From: Qipengyuania sp. ABI-127-1
GTDB lineage: Bacteria > Pseudomonadota > Alphaproteobacteria > Sphingomonadales > Sphingomonadaceae
Length of the DNA: 64,000 bases
NCBI GenBank assembly: GCA_022953095.1
Contig: JALJCR010000001.1
Coordinates: 1,646,501-1,710,500, forward strand
Direction: 5' to 3'
This document shows positions 9,946 through 18,707 of this stretch, piece by piece. Each line of letters begins with the position of its first letter. Position 1 is the first letter of the stretch. A model generated the notes under the pieces. It had not been told where the DNA came from and did no database searches. It saw only the letters and a program-made list of their open reading frames with translations. The position numbers were made by a program, and so were the translations under genes.

Positions 9946-10485
9946 ATGTCCGGTGATCGAACGCTATCGGCACGACCGCGCCCAAAACAGCCCGAATCCG
10001 GGCAGGGTAATCGCCCTGCGAATTTGCAGGATGCGTTTCTGAATCTGCTGCGCAAAAACAAGGCGCCGGTGACGATGTTTCTCGTCAAGGGCGTCAAGCT
10101 TCAGGGCATCGTAACCTGGTTCGACAATTTCTCGATCCTGCTGCGCCGTGACGGGCAATCGCAGCTCGTCTACAAACATGCGATCAGCACCATCATGCCG
10201 GCACAGCCGGTCGATACCAGCCAGTTCGCAAGCCAGGGATCGGGCGCCAAGCAGCGCCTTCTGCAAGACGTTTTCCTGAGCCGCGTCCGCCAGGCGGAAG
10301 CACAGGTGACCATGTTCCTGGTCAACGGCGTCATGCTGCAGGGCAAGATCGCCGCTTACGACCTGTTCTGCATGCTGCTCGAACGAGACGGGTATGTTCA
10401 GCTCGCATACAAGCATGCCGTGTCCACGATCCAACCCGCAACCCCGGTCGATCTGACCGAAGATTGGGAAGAGGGCGAAAGCTGA
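9946..10485 (+). CDS. hfq: tandem-domain RNA chaperone Hfq
   Basis: A 179-residue protein made of two complete Hfq (Sm-like) domains instead of the usual single one of about 80-100 residues. The first runs from LQD at 27-29 to the Sm2 motif YKHA at 76-79. The second runs from LQD at 106-108 to YKHA at 155-158. They are joined by a roughly 15-residue Ser/Gln/Gly-rich linker, with a short acidic tail at the end. Hfq hexamers anneal small RNAs to mRNAs; a two-domain chain could form the same ring from three subunits. Start ATG 9946 follows a GGGAAAAAG purine run; the longer frame from 9868 lacks similarity. It is upstream of hflX, as in many proteobacteria. Confidence 0.95.
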   Translation: MSGDRTLSARPRPKQPESGQGNRPANLQDAFLNLLRKNKAPVTMFLVKGVKLQGIVTWFDNFSILLRRDGQSQLVYKHAISTIMPAQPVDTSQFASQGSGAKQRLLQDVFLSRVRQAEAQVTMFLVNGVMLQGKIAAYDLFCMLLERDGYVQLAYKHAVSTIQPATPVDLTEDWEEGES

Positions 10486-10502
10486 GTTTCGATGATGACC
10501 TG

Positions 10503-11801
10503 ATGGGCGAAGTGTCGCGCGGTGCGCGAGCACTTGTCGTATGCCCGGATATACGAGGCATGGCCTATGACCTCGATGCACAATCGCGTCTCGCTGAAGC
10601 GGAGGGGTTGGCGTTGGCGATCGGTATCGTCATCGCCGAAAGCTTCGTTCTCCCGGTTCGCGAGGTACGTCCGAATCTGTTGTTCGGGGCGGGGCAGGTC
10701 GACAACATTCGCATCGCCTGCGAACAGAACGAGGCCGAGCTGGTCGTGGTTGATGGCGCGCTCAGCCCGATTCAGCAGCGCAACCTGGAAGAGAAACTCG
10801 CGCGCAAGGTCATCGATCGGACAGGGCTGATCCTCGAAATCTTCGGGGAACGCGCTGCAACCGCGGAAGGACGGTTGCAGGTGGAACTCGCCCATCTCGA
10901 TTACCAGCAAAGCCGCCTGGTCCGTAGCTGGACCCACCTCGAACGGCAGCGGGGCGGCTTCGGATTTCTTGGCGGACCCGGCGAAACGCAGATCGAAGCC
11001 GACCGGCGAATGATCCGCCAGCGCATGGGGCGTTTGCGCAAGGAACTGGAGCAGGTTCGCAAGACCCGTGGCCTCCATCGCGAGCGGCGGGAACGCGCAC
11101 CATGGCCGGTCGTGGCGCTGGTCGGCTATACCAATGCCGGGAAATCGACACTGTTCAACCGTCTTACAGGGGCGGCAGTCATGGCCGAGGATTTGCTTTT
11201 CGCCACTCTCGATCCGACGATGCGTGCGATTGCGCTGCCCGGGGTCGAGAAGGCCATTTTGTCCGATACGGTGGGCTTTATCTCGGATCTCCCCACCCAA
11301 CTGGTTGCAGCTTTTCGAGCAACTCTGGAAGAGGTGACTTCGGCCGACGTCATCTGCCATGTGCGCGACATTTCCAATGCGTCGACTGCCGCTCAGAAGG
11401 CGCAGGTTCTCCAGGTCCTCCGCGACCTGGACGTGCTCGACGGACAAGGGGAGGGTTCCTCGATTCCGATCCTGGAAGTCTGGAACAAGTGGGATCAATT
11501 GTCCCCCGCAGATGCCGAGGATTTGGCGGCGCAGGTGGAAGCCGACGAGGGAATAGTCGCCACCTCTGCCATTACAGGGGAGGGCGTCGATGTCCTGCTC
11601 GAGCGGCTTGGCGAAATGTTGACGCGCAATGCTGCCCTGCGCACGTTCGAGGTCGCGGCGAGCGATGGCCGCAGAATTGCATGGCTACATGCCCATGGCG
11701 AGGTGATCGAGGATGTCGCGGACGAAAGTGACGGGGCAATTCGGCTGATCACTGTAAGGCTCAATCCGAAAGAGCTTGGACAGTACGAGGCGCTGGCTTA
11801 A
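10503..11801 (+). CDS. hflX: GTPase HflX
   Basis: A ribosome-associated GTPase that can split stalled 70S ribosomes. The N-terminal HflX domain contains LFGAGQVDNI and the SPIQQRNLEEKL segment. It is followed by a coiled-coil linker with GGPGETQIEADRR, then the G domain with P-loop GYTNAGKS near residue 207, G3 DTVGFI and G4 NKWD. The start is unclear. ATG 10503 is the first ATG, but the frame is open upstream, with TTG at 10464 and a CTG at 10482 that overlaps the hfq stop as CTGA and sits 6 bases after GAGGG. Co-transcription with hfq is very likely. The end shares bases with the mazG stop. Confidence 0.9.
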   Translation: MGEVSRGARALVVCPDIRGMAYDLDAQSRLAEAEGLALAIGIVIAESFVLPVREVRPNLLFGAGQVDNIRIACEQNEAELVVVDGALSPIQQRNLEEKLARKVIDRTGLILEIFGERAATAEGRLQVELAHLDYQQSRLVRSWTHLERQRGGFGFLGGPGETQIEADRRMIRQRMGRLRKELEQVRKTRGLHRERRERAPWPVVALVGYTNAGKSTLFNRLTGAAVMAEDLLFATLDPTMRAIALPGVEKAILSDTVGFISDLPTQLVAAFRATLEEVTSADVICHVRDISNASTAAQKAQVLQVLRDLDVLDGQGEGSSIPILEVWNKWDQLSPADAEDLAAQVEADEGIVATSAITGEGVDVLLERLGEMLTRNAALRTFEVAASDGRRIAWLHAHGEVIEDVADESDGAIRLITVRLNPKELGQYEALA

Positions 11802-12562
11802 CCAACCTCCCGTTTCGCGCGCTGCCAGTATTTTTCTTGCGAGATCAGATCGAGTTTCGCGAAACCCTCGTCCTCCGCTTCGGATAGCCGTTCCATCTCC
11901 CTGAATCGTCGTTCGAATTTGGCATTTGAAGCGCGTAGAGCCTGTTCTGGATCGACGCCGTAGCGGCGGATGATATTCACGACCACGAAGAGCACGTCGC
12001 CAGCCTCCATCATTCGTTCATCGTCGGTCCGGGCGGTGGCGAGTTCGGCCAGCTCTTCGTGCAGCTTTTCGATCGGACCTTCCAGGTCCTGCCATTCGAA
12101 ACCAACCCTGGCAGCGCGCTTCTGAAGCTTGTGCGAGCGCAATAGAGCCGGAAGAGCCTGGGCAACACCGTCCATCGCGCTCGTCGCACCCGAGGCCGAA
12201 CGCTCCGCAGCCTTGATATCCTCCCAGCGATCGTCTTCCATGACCCCGCCTTCCTCGCCGAAGATGTGCGGATGTCTGGCGATCATCTTATCGGAAATGT
12301 CGTGTGCGACATCTTCATAGGAGAAATCGCCGGCTTCTTCCGCCATTCGCGCGTGAAAGACGACCTGAAACAGCAGATCGCCAAGTTCCCCGCGCAGATC
12401 ATTCATATCCGCGCGTTCGATAGCGTCCGCTACTTCGTAGGCTTCTTCGATCGTATAGGGTGCGATGGTGGCGAAATTCTGAGCCGTATCCCATTCGCAT
12501 CCAGTTTGCGGGTCGCGAAGGCGGGCCATGATCGCGAGTAGTCTGTCAGTCTGCTGGGACAT
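11798..12562 (-). CDS. mazG: nucleoside triphosphate pyrophosphohydrolase MazG
   Basis: A 254-residue enzyme that hydrolyses NTPs and dNTPs to monophosphates and pyrophosphate. The all-alpha fold's metal-binding residues are seen in the first copy, EEAYEVADAIE followed by GELGDLLFQVVFHA, and a second weaker copy (EELAELATA and MMEAGDVLFVVVNI) follows, giving the usual two-repeat MazG of about 260 residues. Its stop shares TTAA with the convergent hflX stop. An AT-rich stretch with a perfect palindrome lies upstream of its start. Confidence 0.92.
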   Translation of the reverse strand: MSQQTDRLLAIMARLRDPQTGCEWDTAQNFATIAPYTIEEAYEVADAIERADMNDLRGELGDLLFQVVFHARMAEEAGDFSYEDVAHDISDKMIARHPHIFGEEGGVMEDDRWEDIKAAERSASGATSAMDGVAQALPALLRSHKLQKRAARVGFEWQDLEGPIEKLHEELAELATARTDDERMMEAGDVLFVVVNIIRRYGVDPEQALRASNAKFERRFREMERLSEAEDEGFAKLDLISQEKYWQRAKREVG

Positions 12563-12637
12563 GGCGTTGCTCTAACCAGCGCGCCGGGAGATCGGAAGGG
12601 GTGCAGGTCATAGCTGTCCACCGCAACATCTAGGGTG

Positions 12638-12651
12638 ATAATATATATTAT
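12638..12651. repeat. 14-base perfect AT palindrome upstream of mazG
   Basis: ATAATATATATTAT is its own reverse complement and is the most AT-rich stretch seen in this GC-rich window. It lies in the 108-base gap between mazG (start 12562) and the end of the 55-residue membrane protein gene. It could be part of the mazG promoter (a TATTAT-like -10 element can be read on the minus strand) or an operator. No regulator is identified. Confidence 0.5.
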
Positions 12652-12670
12652 GTTAAATATGATCGAGCAT

Positions 12671-12838
12671 TCAGCGAACCATGTCGATGAACAGGATGAC
12701 AATAGCGAAGATTCCCGCCCATGCCCCTGCCATAAAAAATCCCCTTCGCAGGCCGATCTGATGCGAACGAAAGCCCGACGCGACAAGGATCAGGAACCCA
12801 AGCAAGGAAACCAGCGAAACGATTTGATATTCGTTCAC
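12671..12838 (-). CDS. small two-pass membrane protein, 55 residues, unknown
   Basis: The start is GTG 12838, overlapping the TGA of the upstream MBL-fold hydrolase as GTGA and preceded by GGAG at 8 bases. The peptide has two hydrophobic segments (VSLVSLLGFLILVASGF, and FFMAGAWAGIFAIVILFI) separated by a short basic loop, RSHQIGLRRG. By the positive-inside rule the loop is probably cytoplasmic. Length, coupling and clear transmembrane pattern support a real gene, but I do not recognise the family and cannot give a function. Confidence 0.72.
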   Translation of the reverse strand: MNEYQIVSLVSLLGFLILVASGFRSHQIGLRRGFFMAGAWAGIFAIVILFIDMVR

Positions 12839-13602
12839 GCGGCCATCTCCAATCCATCGTAGCCCACGGTGACATTCGCCGGAACCTCGGAACATAGACT
12901 CCGGTAGTCCATACTCTTGTCCATATGCGTGAGCACGGTTCTGCGCACCTTGGCCTTGCGCGCCAGCTCGAGAGCCATATCTAGATTGGCATGCGTTGGA
13001 TGCGGCCGCCTGCGCAGGCAATCCACCACCAGAATATCGGCGCGTTGAAAGCACCGAACCATTGCCGGTGTGATCTCGCTGAAATCGGTGGCGTAGACGA
13101 TCGATTTACCGTCGGCTTCGAAGCGAAAGCCCGTGCTTGTCACCGGACCATGCGGCATTTCTACATAGTCGAAGGAAAAGCCTGCAATAAGTTGTTTTTG
13201 CGTGATTTCTCGAAGATCGATAAGGGTGGGATAACCGAATTGGCCTTCGAAGACATAGTCGAAACGCCGCCGCAACCGTTCGCAGGTCACCTTGCTCGCA
13301 AAGCCCGGCAATGGATTGCTGCGATCGTAGCGCATGACCCGCAGATCATCGATGCCGTGGCAATGGTCGGCATGGTCATGCGTCCAGAAGACCGCATCGA
13401 CCTTCGCAACTCCGTTGGCCAGAAGCTGCGCCCGCAAGTCCGTCGAGGTATCGACGAGGAGCTTTCGACCGGCATCGTTTTCGACGATAATCGATACACG
13501 CATACGCCGGTTGCGCGGTTCGTGCGGGTCGCATTCGCCCCAGTCGTTGCCGATCCTCGGCACACCGGTAGACGTGCCGGAGCCGAGCATCAGCAGTTTC
13601 AC
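12835..13602 (-). CDS. MBL-fold metallo-hydrolase, PhnP-like
   Basis: A 255-residue metallo-beta-lactamase-fold protein with the metal motif HDHADH at residues 75-80, upstream Asp-rich DTSTDLR, and C-terminal YATDFSE and THMDKSM segments that supply further ligands. It most resembles the PhnP (cyclic phosphodiesterase) branch, but no phosphonate genes are nearby. It lies immediately after tatD (4-base overlap) and before the small membrane protein. Gene order tatD then MBL hydrolase is common in alphaproteobacteria. Substrate unknown. Confidence 0.85.
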   Translation of the reverse strand: MKLLMLGSGTSTGVPRIGNDWGECDPHEPRNRRMRVSIIVENDAGRKLLVDTSTDLRAQLLANGVAKVDAVFWTHDHADHCHGIDDLRVMRYDRSNPLPGFASKVTCERLRRRFDYVFEGQFGYPTLIDLREITQKQLIAGFSFDYVEMPHGPVTSTGFRFEADGKSIVYATDFSEITPAMVRCFQRADILVVDCLRRRPHPTHANLDMALELARKAKVRRTVLTHMDKSMDYRSLCSEVPANVTVGYDGLEMAA

Positions 13603-14378
13603 GCGGCCGCCTTGCTGAACAGCGTGTAGAAATTGCGCGTGGTATACTCCGCCAAATCTTCGAGGCTTTCGGAGCGCAAATCCGCGAGAAATTGCGCGGT
13701 GTCCCGGACGAAACCCGGCTCGCAGGTCTTGCCGCGATGGGGGACCGGGGCGAGGAAGGGGCTATCGGTTTCGACCAATAGCCGGTTATGTGGGACGTTC
13801 CTAGCGAAGTCCTGCAAGCTCTTCGCGTTCTTGAAGGTCACAATGCCTGAAATCGACACCGACAGTCCAAGTTCAAGGACCCTCTCGCCGAAAGCGGCCG
13901 AGGCAGTGAAACAGTGGATCAGCGCGGGAAAGGCCCCCTTCCCCAGCTCCTCTTCGAGGATCGCCAGCGTGTCGGCTTCGGCATCGCGCGTATGGATGAT
14001 CACCGGGAGCTGAACTTCGCGCGCGACATCGATATGGAGCCGAAACAACTGCTGCTGGGCTTCTCGGTCGGAGTGCTCGTAATAGTAATCGAGCCCGGTT
14101 TCGCCGATGCCGATCACCTTGGGATCACGCGTCGCCTGGAAAAGTTGCTCGCGGGTCAGGTCCTGATGCTGGTCTGCGTGATGGGGATGGATTCCGACGC
14201 TGGAATAGACATCGGAGTTCGACAGCGCCGTAGCGACCACCTGGCCCCATTCCGCCCGCTTGGTCGAGATATTGAGGAAGGCCTTCACCCCTGCCCCGCG
14301 AGCGCGATCGAGCACGGCGGCCTGGTCGTCAACAAGGCCTTCGTACTCGAGGTGGCAGTGGCTATCGACCAGCATCAA
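13599..14378 (-). CDS. tatD: TatD-family metal-dependent hydrolase/DNase
   Basis: A 259-residue TIM-barrel hydrolase. The metal ligands are seen in the opening DSHCHLEYE motif, IGETGLDYYY, HTRDAE, HCFTAS and the C-terminal ETDSPFLAP. Members such as E. coli TatD and YcfH have 3'-5' exonuclease or D-aminoacyl-tRNA related activity; the true substrate is unsure. Its start overlaps the metG stop by 4 bases, an arrangement (metG-tatD-MBL) seen in many alphaproteobacteria. Confidence 0.9.
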   Translation of the reverse strand: MMLVDSHCHLEYEGLVDDQAAVLDRARGAGVKAFLNISTKRAEWGQVVATALSNSDVYSSVGIHPHHADQHQDLTREQLFQATRDPKVIGIGETGLDYYYEHSDREAQQQLFRLHIDVAREVQLPVIIHTRDAEADTLAILEEELGKGAFPALIHCFTASAAFGERVLELGLSVSISGIVTFKNAKSLQDFARNVPHNRLLVETDSPFLAPVPHRGKTCEPGFVRDTAQFLADLRSESLEDLAEYTTRNFYTLFSKAAA

Positions 14379-15934
14379 GCGGGCTCTTCTTCCGGCAGTT
14401 CGAGGCGCGGGAAGACCGGGGTCGGCTTGTCGATCGTGTGCCCTGCCGCAGCGAGCGTGCGGAACCAGGCTTCATCCGCCAGATCGGCATATGCGCGCTT
14501 GTCCGCCGGTATGCCCAGCTGGTCGAGTACCGAGGCGGCCTTCTCCGGCACCACGGGCTGAATCGCGATGGCCAGGTCACGAATGGCCATGAAAAGAGTC
14601 TGGAGCACGGCCTTCATCCGTTCCGGGTCGGACTTTTTCAGCGCCCAGGGCGCCTGTTCATCGACATAGGCATTGCATGCAAACACCGCCTTGAGCCATG
14701 CCTCGATACCGACCGAGAACGCGAGTTGATCGAATTCGCGCGGGAGAACGTCGCTACAGGCTTCTTTCACTTTGGCCAGCAGGGCATTGTCGTCTTCGTT
14801 CTGACTGAACGCCTCAAGCTTGCCATCCATGTTTTTGACGATCATCGAAAGCGTGCGCTGGGCGAGGTTGCCGAAGCTGTTGGCGAGTTCGGCGTTGACC
14901 TTGTTTACAAGAGCTTCTGCCGAATAACTACCATCCTGTCCGAAGGTGACTTCGGCGAGAAGGAAGTAGCGAAGGGCGTCGACGCCGAAGGTTTCGGCAA
15001 GCTCCATAGGATCGGTCACATTGCCGAGCGATTTCGATTCCTTGACGCCGCGATTGAGCAGGAAGCCGTGACCGAAAACCTTCTTTGGTAGCGGCAGATC
15101 GGCGCTCATCAGGAAGGCCGGCCAGTAGATCGTGTGGAACCTAACGATGTCCTTGCCTATCAGATGGAGGTCGGCGGGCCAGAACTTGTCCCACAGCGCG
15201 CCGCCATCGGGGTAGCCGACGCCGGTGATGTAGTTGGTCAGCGCGTCCACCCAGACATACATCACATGGCCGTCGCTATCGGGCACCTTCACTCCCCAGT
15301 CGAAGCTGGTGCGGCTGACCGACAGATCCTGCAGGCCCCGCTCGACAAAGGCGATCATCTCGTTTCGGCGGCTTGCCGGTTCGAGAAAACCCGGCGCTTT
15401 GAGCAGCTCGAGTAGCGGCTCGGCATATTTCGACAGGCGGAAGAACCATGTCTCTTCCTCGGTCCATTCGACCGGTGTGCCCTGCGGAGAGAGCTTTTCG
15501 CCCCCCTCCCCTTCGACGAGCTCCTTTTCGTCGTAATAGGCTTCGTCACGAACCGAATACCAACCTTCGTAGCGATCCAGATAGAGGTCGCCCTTTGCCT
15601 CCATCGCCCGCCAGATCGCCTGGCTTGCGCGATGGTGATCAGCATCGGTGGTCCGAATGAAACGATCGTAGGAGATGTTCAAAACATCGAACAGCTCCCT
15701 GAAATAGCCCGACATTTCATCCGCGAGCTCACGCGGTGTCTTGCCCATGTCGCGCGCTTTCTGGGCCATTTTCAGGCCATGCTCGTCGGTGCCGGTCTGA
15801 AAACGGACCTCGCGCCCGCGCAGGCGCTGGAAGCGGGCGATTACATCGGCCGCGATCGTTTCATAGGCATGGCCGATATGCGGCCTGCCATTGGGATAGT
15901 GGATCGCGGTGGTAAGGTAATAAGGTTCAGCCAT
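14375..15934 (-). CDS. metG: methionyl-tRNA synthetase
   Basis: A 519-residue class I synthetase. The HIGH motif is at residues 19-22, and the KMSKS counterpart reads KESKS near residue 300. The anticodon-binding helical domain follows. The zinc-knuckle cysteines of the E. coli-type enzyme are not visible, and the C-terminal dimerisation domain is absent, as is normal for the alphaproteobacterial short form. It overlaps holB upstream (8 bases) and tatD downstream (4 bases), so it belongs to a tightly packed operon. Confidence 0.95.
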   Translation of the reverse strand: MAEPYYLTTAIHYPNGRPHIGHAYETIAADVIARFQRLRGREVRFQTGTDEHGLKMAQKARDMGKTPRELADEMSGYFRELFDVLNISYDRFIRTTDADHHRASQAIWRAMEAKGDLYLDRYEGWYSVRDEAYYDEKELVEGEGGEKLSPQGTPVEWTEEETWFFRLSKYAEPLLELLKAPGFLEPASRRNEMIAFVERGLQDLSVSRTSFDWGVKVPDSDGHVMYVWVDALTNYITGVGYPDGGALWDKFWPADLHLIGKDIVRFHTIYWPAFLMSADLPLPKKVFGHGFLLNRGVKESKSLGNVTDPMELAETFGVDALRYFLLAEVTFGQDGSYSAEALVNKVNAELANSFGNLAQRTLSMIVKNMDGKLEAFSQNEDDNALLAKVKEACSDVLPREFDQLAFSVGIEAWLKAVFACNAYVDEQAPWALKKSDPERMKAVLQTLFMAIRDLAIAIQPVVPEKAASVLDQLGIPADKRAYADLADEAWFRTLAAAGHTIDKPTPVFPRLELPEEEPA

Positions 15935-16877
15935 CGGCCCGCTCGCTAGCCGCAGCGGCCTTCGCGAGCAAGGTGCCGATTTCTATCGCCAGAAGCCCGG
16001 CGTCGAAATTGTAGGTCGGCTGCTCGCCGCTCAGGCGCACCAGCTCGCTATGCGCGTCGATTATCCTGTCCGGATTGTCCAGCGAAGCCTCGAGACGCTG
16101 CGCCACCACCGATCGCGCAAGTTCCAGGACGGCGCGGATGCGTTCGCGGTCAGGACGGGCGCCGATCAGCCCGGCCAGTGTGCCCCGGAGGTGAAAATCG
16201 GGATCCCCGCGGTCGAGGATGTTGCCCATGGCCTGCGCGACCTTGCCCAGTTCCATGTCGACGAATTGCCGAGCGGCCCCTGGAGACCCCGCAGCCGCCG
16301 CGATGGCTGCCGCCCGCGTTGCGTCATCCGCATCCGGCGCCAGATCGCGCAACAGAAGGTCCATTTGCGCTTTGGATACGGTCGGGAAGCGCAATACCCG
16401 GCAGCGCGAGCGGATTGTGGGTAATAGCCGGGCCGGGCTATGGGAAACCAGGAGGAAATATGTCCCCACTGGTGGTTCCTCCAGACTTTTGAGCAAAGCA
16501 TTGGCGGCGTTGCGCTCGAGATCGTCGGCCGGATCGATGATGATGGCACGCCGGTCGCCCATTGTCGGCCGCGTACCCAGTCGGCTTTGCATGGCTCGGA
16601 TCTGTGCGATGCGGATGCTGCGGGCCAATTCGTAAGGTTTACCATCGGCGCGCTTGCGCTCTTCCTTGTCGTCCTTGGGAGCATAGGTGAGCACGTGGAT
16701 GTCCGGGTGGTGCTGGGCCTCGGTTTGATCCGCTCCGACGAGTTCGCGTGCGGCCGCCAGGGCAAAGCTGCCCTTACCCACGCCGCGGCGCCCCGCCAGG
16801 AGCCAGGCATGGTGCATCCTTTCCCCCGCCAGCGCCTCGTGCCACTCGCGCCAGGCGGTTTCATGGCCAAGCAGCAT
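15927..16877 (-). CDS. holB: DNA polymerase III delta-prime subunit
   Basis: A 316-residue AAA+ clamp-loader subunit. A P-loop-like GRRGVGKGS is at residues 29-37 and the sensor region RAIIIDPADDLERNAANALL follows. The gene is placed directly after tmk and before metG, the usual alphaproteobacterial order. It should form the clamp loader with the gamma/tau and delta subunits encoded elsewhere. Its ATG abuts the tmk stop with one base shared. Confidence 0.9.
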   Translation of the reverse strand: MLLGHETAWREWHEALAGERMHHAWLLAGRRGVGKGSFALAAARELVGADQTEAQHHPDIHVLTYAPKDDKEERKRADGKPYELARSIRIAQIRAMQSRLGTRPTMGDRRAIIIDPADDLERNAANALLKSLEEPPVGTYFLLVSHSPARLLPTIRSRCRVLRFPTVSKAQMDLLLRDLAPDADDATRAAAIAAAAGSPGAARQFVDMELGKVAQAMGNILDRGDPDFHLRGTLAGLIGARPDRERIRAVLELARSVVAQRLEASLDNPDRIIDAHSELVRLSGEQPTYNFDAGLLAIEIGTLLAKAAAASERADG

Positions 16878-17512
16878 CAGGGGTTCCTCAAAAAGCGTGA
16901 TAGCGCATCGAGGATCTTTTCGTGCACCTCCTCGACGGACCCGCTGCCATCGACGATAGCGAATCGATCCGGCTCGGCCCGCGCGAATTCCAGAAAGGCA
17001 GCGTTTACGGATGCGTGATACTCGGCTGCTCTTCCGCCGATCGCATCGCTTTCTTCTCCGTCACGATTGACCAGACGCGCGGCGACATCACCCATGGGCG
17101 CGTCGATGACGACTGTGACATCCGGCACCAATCCCGCGCTGCCTATCTCGTGCAAAGTCCGCACGCGATCGTCGCCCATCCCGCCCGCTCGGCCCTGGTA
17201 GGCGCGACTGGAATCGAGGAAGCGGTCGCAGATCACCCAATCGCCGGCTTCGATCGCGGGGCGAATCTTGCGGGCAACGTGATCGGCCCGCGCGGCGGCA
17301 AAAAGCAGCGCCTCCGCTTCGAGAGTCCAGCCCTCGCCGGGTGGCGATAGGAGCAATTCTCTGATCGCTTCCGCACCGGGTGTTCCGCCCGGCTCGCGCG
17401 TCAATTCAACCGAACGGCCTTCTCCACGCAGAAATTCGGCCAACAAGCGAGCCTGGGTCGACTTGCCCATGCCTTCGCCACCCTCGAATGCGATGAAACG
17501 GCCCGGCGTCAC
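16877..17512 (-). CDS. tmk: thymidylate kinase
   Basis: A 211-residue kinase converting dTMP to dTDP. The P-loop GGEGMGKST is at residues 11-19, with the LTREPGGTPG substrate motif, the DRFLDSSRAYQG motif and an adjacent LID segment (GRAGGMGDDR). Its length is normal for the family. It overlaps the upstream carboxypeptidase gene by 4 bases and the downstream holB gene by one base. Confidence 0.95.
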   Translation of the reverse strand: MTPGRFIAFEGGEGMGKSTQARLLAEFLRGEGRSVELTREPGGTPGAEAIRELLLSPPGEGWTLEAEALLFAAARADHVARKIRPAIEAGDWVICDRFLDSSRAYQGRAGGMGDDRVRTLHEIGSAGLVPDVTVVIDAPMGDVAARLVNRDGEESDAIGGRAAEYHASVNAAFLEFARAEPDRFAIVDGSGSVEEVHEKILDALSRFLRNP

Positions 17513-18669
17513 GCAAGCCAGCTCCTGAAGGCATTGAATACCCGCTGAATCACCGTCGCCTCGAGAACCTCCTCTCGGGCCACGAGCGGGACGCGGTAAC
17601 TCGGCATACCCGTCACCGTGACGAGAAGTTCAGCGACACGTTCGCCTTTGGCGATCGGCGCTCGCAACGGCCCCTCATAGCGGAGCGAAAGGGAAATTTC
17701 CGGCTTGCTGCCCTTTGGCACGGATACCCGTACGCCTCGCGGCGTCGTCAGGCCGACTTCGGACGCGCCACCTCCTTGCACACGAGCGCTCGCCACCCGT
17801 GCGTCAGGCACGAAAAGCGTCCGATTGTCGAACGTCTCATAACCCCATTCGATGAGGGAGCGGGAGGCCCGCGCCCTCGCCCGTGCCCCGGGGCTGCCGC
17901 CGACGACCATCACCAGACGCCGTCCGTCGCGCTGCGCCGAACCGAGAAAGCCGAACCCGGCCTGATTGGTAAAACCTGTCTTGATTCCGTCCGCGCCTCT
18001 CACCACGCCGGAAATCGGATCGTGGTTGTTTTGCGTAATGCCGTTATATTCGAATTCCCTCGCACCCACGAAATGGCGATATTTCGAAGGATGGCGTGTC
18101 ACCAATGCCTGCGCCAGCGTTCCCAGATCGCGGGCGGTGACAAAGGTCTTGCCTTTATCCATCCATCCGTTGGGATTGCCGAACCAGCTATCCGTCATGC
18201 CTATCTCGCGGGCCTTGGCGTTCATCGCGGCGACCCAATCCTCCACCGATCCGGCGGCTCCTTCCGCCAGCACCACGGCGCCATCATTGGCCGAAACGGT
18301 AGTGACCCCATGCAGCAGATCGTCAACCGTAACGCGTGCGTTTGCCGGCAGAAACATGGTCGATCCCTTGCGGCTCCACTGGCGAAACGTTTCGGGTCTG
18401 ATTCCGAAAACCTGCTGGGGGAAAAGCCGGCCCTCCTCCATCCACTCGAAAGCCAAGAAAGTGGTCATCACCTTGGTGATCGATGCCGGCATGAAGCGAC
18501 GGTCGATATCCCGTTCGAAGAGGACTTGTCCGCTCGACGCGTCGAGGAGGTAAGCAATCGGAGCGTCTTCCACCCTGGGTATGGCGGGACCAGGGTTATC
18601 CCTCGCTCCCAGTGGCGCGGCGACCAAAACCGTTGCCAGAACGGCGAGCGAAGTCAGACGATAGCTCAA
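17509..18669 (-). CDS. D-alanyl-D-alanine carboxypeptidase, exported (peptidase S11)
   Basis: A 386-residue low-molecular-mass penicillin-binding protein of the DacA/DacC/DacD class, which trims the terminal D-Ala from peptidoglycan pentapeptides in the periplasm. The active-site triad of motifs is complete: SITK near residues 63-66, SAN near 126 and KTG near 231, with a C-terminal PBP5-type beta domain and an amphipathic end (FNAFRSWLA) that may anchor it to the membrane. TTG 18669 is preferred as start because GAGAGGGAG lies just upstream and a signal peptide follows directly. TTG 18711, overlapping the upstream stop as TTGA, is the alternative. Confidence 0.9.
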   Translation of the reverse strand: MSYRLTSLAVLATVLVAAPLGARDNPGPAIPRVEDAPIAYLLDASSGQVLFERDIDRRFMPASITKVMTTFLAFEWMEEGRLFPQQVFGIRPETFRQWSRKGSTMFLPANARVTVDDLLHGVTTVSANDGAVVLAEGAAGSVEDWVAAMNAKAREIGMTDSWFGNPNGWMDKGKTFVTARDLGTLAQALVTRHPSKYRHFVGAREFEYNGITQNNHDPISGVVRGADGIKTGFTNQAGFGFLGSAQRDGRRLVMVVGGSPGARARARASRSLIEWGYETFDNRTLFVPDARVASARVQGGGASEVGLTTPRGVRVSVPKGSKPEISLSLRYEGPLRAPIAKGERVAELLVTVTGMPSYRVPLVAREEVLEATVIQRVFNAFRSWLA

Positions 18670-18707
18670 ATGGGCTCCCTCTCGCCGAGGCAAGCGCCAC
18701 GGTCGTG

